Below the pieces are notes generated by a model that was not told the DNA's origin, did not search any database, and was given only the letters and a program-made list of their open reading frames with translations. 6,986 nucleotides of DNA from an uncultured bacterium (GTDB lineage: Bacteria > Spirochaetota > Brevinematia > DTOW01), in contig CALFVP010000123.1 of assembly GCA_937928175.1 (NCBI GenBank), positions 1-6,986 on the forward strand. The letters run 5' to 3'. Positions 4,805-6,986 of this stretch are shown piece after piece; within the stretch, counting starts at the first letter, position 1, and the number at the start of each line of letters is the position of its first letter. The translations under genes were made by a program, and so were the position numbers.

Positions 4805-6233
4805 CTTTTATCATGTTAGTACTTCCGGAAACACCAACTGGTACTCCTGAAGTTACAACAACACTATCACCTTTAGAAACGTAATCCTTTACTAAATTTT
4901 TTGCTATTTCTAGCATTTCATCCGTTGATTTTGCAGGTTTAACTAATCCCGGTATTACCCCCCAAACATGTTTTAGTTTTCGTAGGGTATCTTCTTCTGG
5001 ACTTAGAGATATTATTATGCACGATGGTCTAAATTTCGATATCTGTTTTGATGATATACCTGTTTGTGTGAAGTTTACAATGAACTTTGTGTTAAGTTTT
5101 CTAGAGATTTGACTTGCAGCAAATGCTATTGATTCTGTTAGATCGTCTGTTTGTGGGTATTCGTAAAACTTGTAAAGTTTTTTGTACAGTTCGCTACTTT
5201 CTACAGTTGATATTATGCTTCTAAGTGTTTTTACTACTTCAACGGGGTAATCACCGGCAGCTGTTTCTCCTGTTACCATTAGCCCATCTACTCCATCAAG
5301 TATGGCATTTGTTATATCTGATACTTCTGCTCTTGTGGGTTTTACGTTTTTCGTCATTGATTCAAGCATTTGGGTTGCTACTATTACAGGTTTACCAGCT
5401 AATCTGGATTTTTCTACTATCATCTTTTGTACTAACGTCACTTCGTTTAATCCAAATTCTACTCCTAAATCTCCCCTTGCTACTATTATGGCATCAGATA
5501 CGTCTATTATGTTGTCTATGTTTTGTACTGCTTCTACCATCTCTATCTTTGCAATTACTGGTATTACCTTTTTGTTTTTTATAATTATATCCTTAGCTTG
5601 TTTTACATCGTTTGCATTTCTTACAAACGAAAGAGCAATTAAATCAACGTTGTGGTCTATACAGAATTTAATATCGTTAACATCTTTCTCGGTTATTGAG
5701 GATATACTTAGCTTTGTAAAAGGTAGATTTACACCTTTTCTTTCTTTTATTTTACCTCCGTGTATTGTTTTACACACAAAGTATGATTCAAATACCTCCG
5801 AAACTATTAGCTCTATCATTCCGTCATCTATCAAAACTTTATCTCCCTTTTTTATCTCTTTAGTTATTGGTTCGTAGTCAACCCATATACTCTTTGGTAG
5901 CTCACTTTTAACTTTTTCAAAGTTTGGTTTATTTGTTATTAGTATTTCTTCACCGTCACTTACTTCAACTTCTAAGTCTGATCCGACCCTTATTTTAGGA
6001 CCTTGTATGTCTCCCATTAGCCCTAATATTGTGTTAAACCTTTTTTCTGCATCTCTTACTAAAGTTACACTGAGTTTATGGTCATCGTGTGTGCCGTGTG
6101 AAAAATTCATCCTGAAAACATCAACTCCATGTAGTGTAAGTTGATCAACTACCTCTTTTTTCCTTGATGAAGGTCCTAAACTTGCGATTATTTTTGTTCT
6201 GTTTACGTACCTATCGTTTAATTTAGAAAGCAT
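4788..6233 (-). CDS. pyk: Pyruvate kinase
   Basis: The protein has 481 residues, full length for the family. It makes pyruvate and ATP from phosphoenolpyruvate and ADP, the last step of glycolysis, in the cytoplasm. Motifs in order are TKIIASLGPSS (13-23), FRMNFSHG (40-47, Arg41, Asn43, Ser45), GDIQGPKIR (74-82), the B domain at about 85-178, IAKIEM (228-232, catalytic Lys229 and metal ligand Glu231), ARGDLGVE (252-259, metal ligand Asp255), ATQMLESM (286-293, Thr287), PTRAE (299-303), TGETAAGDYP (321-330) and the C-terminal SGVPVGVSGSTN. Lys80 stands where potassium-dependent enzymes carry Glu (DTKGPE), as in E. coli PykA, which predicts K+-independent activity. The AGGGGG site 4 nt before the ATG falls in the gap after the upstream gene, 14 nt from its stop, so the two form one operon. 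The 3' end overlaps the convergent PBP gene by 17 nt. Confidence 0.96.
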   Translation of the reverse strand: MLSKLNDRYVNRTKIIASLGPSSRKKEVVDQLTLHGVDVFRMNFSHGTHDDHKLSVTLVRDAEKRFNTILGLMGDIQGPKIRVGSDLEVEVSDGEEILITNKPNFEKVKSELPKSIWVDYEPITKEIKKGDKVLIDDGMIELIVSEVFESYFVCKTIHGGKIKERKGVNLPFTKLSISSITEKDVNDIKFCIDHNVDLIALSFVRNANDVKQAKDIIIKNKKVIPVIAKIEMVEAVQNIDNIIDVSDAIIVARGDLGVEFGLNEVTLVQKMIVEKSRLAGKPVIVATQMLESMTKNVKPTRAEVSDITNAILDGVDGLMVTGETAAGDYPVEVVKTLRSIISTVESSELYKKLYKFYEYPQTDDLTESIAFAASQISRKLNTKFIVNFTQTGISSKQISKFRPSCIIISLSPEEDTLRKLKHVWGVIPGLVKPAKSTDEMLEIAKNLVKDYVSKGDSVVVTSGVPVGVSGSTNMIKVIEFE

Positions 6234-6237
6234 ACTA

Positions 6238-6242
6238 CCCCC
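6238..6242 (-). promoter_or_regulatory. Ribosome binding site of pyk
   Basis: On the minus strand a GGGGG run (6242-6238) precedes the ATG by 4 nt. It lies within the 14-nt space after the stop of the SurA-like gene, with no room for a separate promoter, so pyk is likely read from the promoter at about 6931-6960. This site fixes ATG 6233 as the start. Confidence 0.6.
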
Positions 6243-6247
6243 TGGGT

Positions 6248-6904
6248 TTATTTTACGTTTTCTTCAATTTTTTCTATTGAAAGTTTATCTCTTGTGTTTT
6301 GTATGTATTTTGCTACTTCTTGTTGAATTTTTTGGTTTCTTATTTGGACTCTTAGTAATTCTTCCGCTTTTTCGGCTGGAATATTGTTTTGTCTGAAGTA
6401 TTCTCTATTTTTATTGTAAAGTTCTTCAACTTCTTTCTCTGATACTTGGATTTTGTTTATATCTATTTTTTTGTATAGAAATCCGTCAACTACGGATTTT
6501 CTTAAAGATATCCTTGATATTGTATTCCATTCTGCTGATGATAAAAACCCTTGATTGTAAGCGTCTATTACCAAAACTAATTCGTTTATTACATTCTCAA
6601 GGTAATTCTTTTTAGTTGCTAGATCGTTTAGGTATAGACTTTTTTTTGATGCATCTCCTGCTGATAAGGTTTCTACTACGAATAGGTATTCTTTGTTAAA
6701 TTCATCTGTTGGAAGGTAGTAATCGCCAATTTTTGCTACGTACGATGAAGGTTTGGTTTGTGATAAACCGAATGATTCTATAAGTGAGGAAGGAATTTTG
6801 GGTTTTGCGGATATTAAACTGTTTGCTAATAGGGTTATTATTACTCCCAAAATTAAAGATACTAACGCTACTGATAAATAAGGAAAAATTTCTTTCATTT
6901 TCAT
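6248..6904 (-). CDS. Membrane-anchored SurA-N-like chaperone-type protein without PPIase domain
   Basis: The protein has 218 residues. A membrane anchor or uncleaved signal lies at about residues 8-30 (MKMKE lead), followed by a Ser/Pro/Lys-rich linker. Residues about 55-206 resemble the N-terminal domain of SurA/PpiD/PrsA-type chaperones: VAKIGDYYLPTDEFNKEY (typical first strand and helix), a long helix with NVINELVLVIDAYNQG, then VSEKEVEELYNKNREYF, and a last long helix with LRVQIRNQKIQQEVAKYI. The parvulin rotamase domain that normally follows is absent, so a holdase or assembly role at the membrane is inferred, not isomerase activity. The family call is by pattern and is moderate. GGAGGA (6916-6911) lies 6 nt before ATG 6904, which selects this start over Met3. 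It is the first gene of the operon with pyk. Confidence 0.7.
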   Translation of the reverse strand: MKMKEIFPYLSVALVSLILGVIITLLANSLISAKPKIPSSLIESFGLSQTKPSSYVAKIGDYYLPTDEFNKEYLFVVETLSAGDASKKSLYLNDLATKKNYLENVINELVLVIDAYNQGFLSSAEWNTISRISLRKSVVDGFLYKKIDINKIQVSEKEVEELYNKNREYFRQNNIPAEKAEELLRVQIRNQKIQQEVAKYIQNTRDKLSIEKIEENVK

Positions 6905-6910
6905 AGTAAA

Positions 6911-6916
6911 TCCTCC
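6911..6916 (-). promoter_or_regulatory. Strong Shine-Dalgarno of the SurA-like gene
   Basis: GGAGGA on the minus strand is 6 nt from the ATG at 6904-6902, an ideal distance, and 12 nt from the second possible ATG. It is the strongest ribosome binding site in the window and shows that the anti-SD is conventional. Confidence 0.8.
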
Positions 6917-6930
6917 AAAAACATATACCT

Positions 6931-6960
6931 ATGATAATGGAGAATGTTACTTAAAGTCAA
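6931..6960 (-). promoter_or_regulatory. Predicted sigma70-type promoter of the surA-like/pyk operon
   Basis: On the minus strand TTGACT (6960-6955, 5 of 6) is followed after 18 bp by TATCAT (6936-6931, 5 of 6). The start site would be near 6924, giving a leader of about 20 nt that contains the GGAGGA site. The -35 box and the 18-bp spacing are the same as in the radical SAM promoter, which supports both calls. Confidence 0.6.
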
Positions 6961-6986
6961 AATGTTTTCTAACTTTACTGGTTTTT

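Noticed and set aside
4790..4860. Terminator at the PBP/pyk junction
   Set aside because: Short complementary words such as the TTCCGGAA palindrome occur, but no stable stem followed by a T-run was found in either direction.
5302..5877. 191-codon open frame on the + strand inside pyk, and a 119-codon one at 5225-5584
   Set aside because: Both lie antisense to a complete, motif-rich pyruvate kinase. Their Leu/Ser/Ile/Phe-rich composition is what the complement of an AT-rich gene gives, and no start signals were seen.

Overview
The window is a compact, low-GC bacterial chromosomal segment. Its native part, from about base 81 on, is strongly T-rich on the + strand. The low GC, the Val/Leu/Lys-rich proteins, the strand-dependent codon use and the division genes would suit a spirochaete-like or other AT-rich deep-branching bacterium, but I cannot fix the taxon from sequence reading alone. 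The first ~80 bases do not fit the rest: they are 74% GC (59 of 80) and, read on the minus strand, give a continuous peptide resembling the C-terminal part of a GcvT-type aminomethyltransferase. The abrupt change at about 80/81 looks like a chimeric or foreign contig end.

Layout. (1) 1-80: GC-rich foreign-looking fragment ending in a perfect hairpin. (2) 82-123: probable C-terminal tail of an unidentified native + strand gene. (3) 141-791 and 794-1297 (+): a membrane-anchored TPR protein followed 2 nt later by a LOG-like Rossmann nucleotide-binding protein. (4) 1294-2280 (-): a COG0731-type radical SAM protein, convergent with the LOG-like gene and overlapping it by 4 nt. Its start lies in three tandem 15-bp repeats. 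(5) 2281-2376: divergent promoter region. (6) 2377-3231 and 3224-4804 (+): an exported TPR/SPOR-domain protein overlapping by 8 nt an FtsI/PBP2-type transpeptidase. (7) 4788-6233 and 6248-6904 (-): a complete pyruvate kinase, preceded in the same operon by a membrane-anchored SurA-N-like chaperone gene. (8) 6905-6986: promoter and strong ribosome binding site for that operon.

How the genes fit together. The clearest functional unit is the SPOR protein plus PBP pair. One partner should bind septal, denuded peptidoglycan in the periplasm and the other crosslinks septal peptidoglycan, and their overlap suggests translational coupling. The TPR protein and the SurA-like protein are also predicted to be anchored by one helix with a soluble domain outside the cytoplasm, so four of the seven complete genes concern the envelope. 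Pyruvate kinase, the LOG-like protein and the radical SAM protein are cytoplasmic. Both convergent junctions overlap and no intrinsic terminator was seen, which points to a streamlined genome. I did not find a defence system, mobile element, CRISPR array or RNA gene. The observations most worth checking are the contig-end junction, the repeated start codons of the radical SAM gene with apparently leaderless promoters, and the SPOR-PBP coupling.
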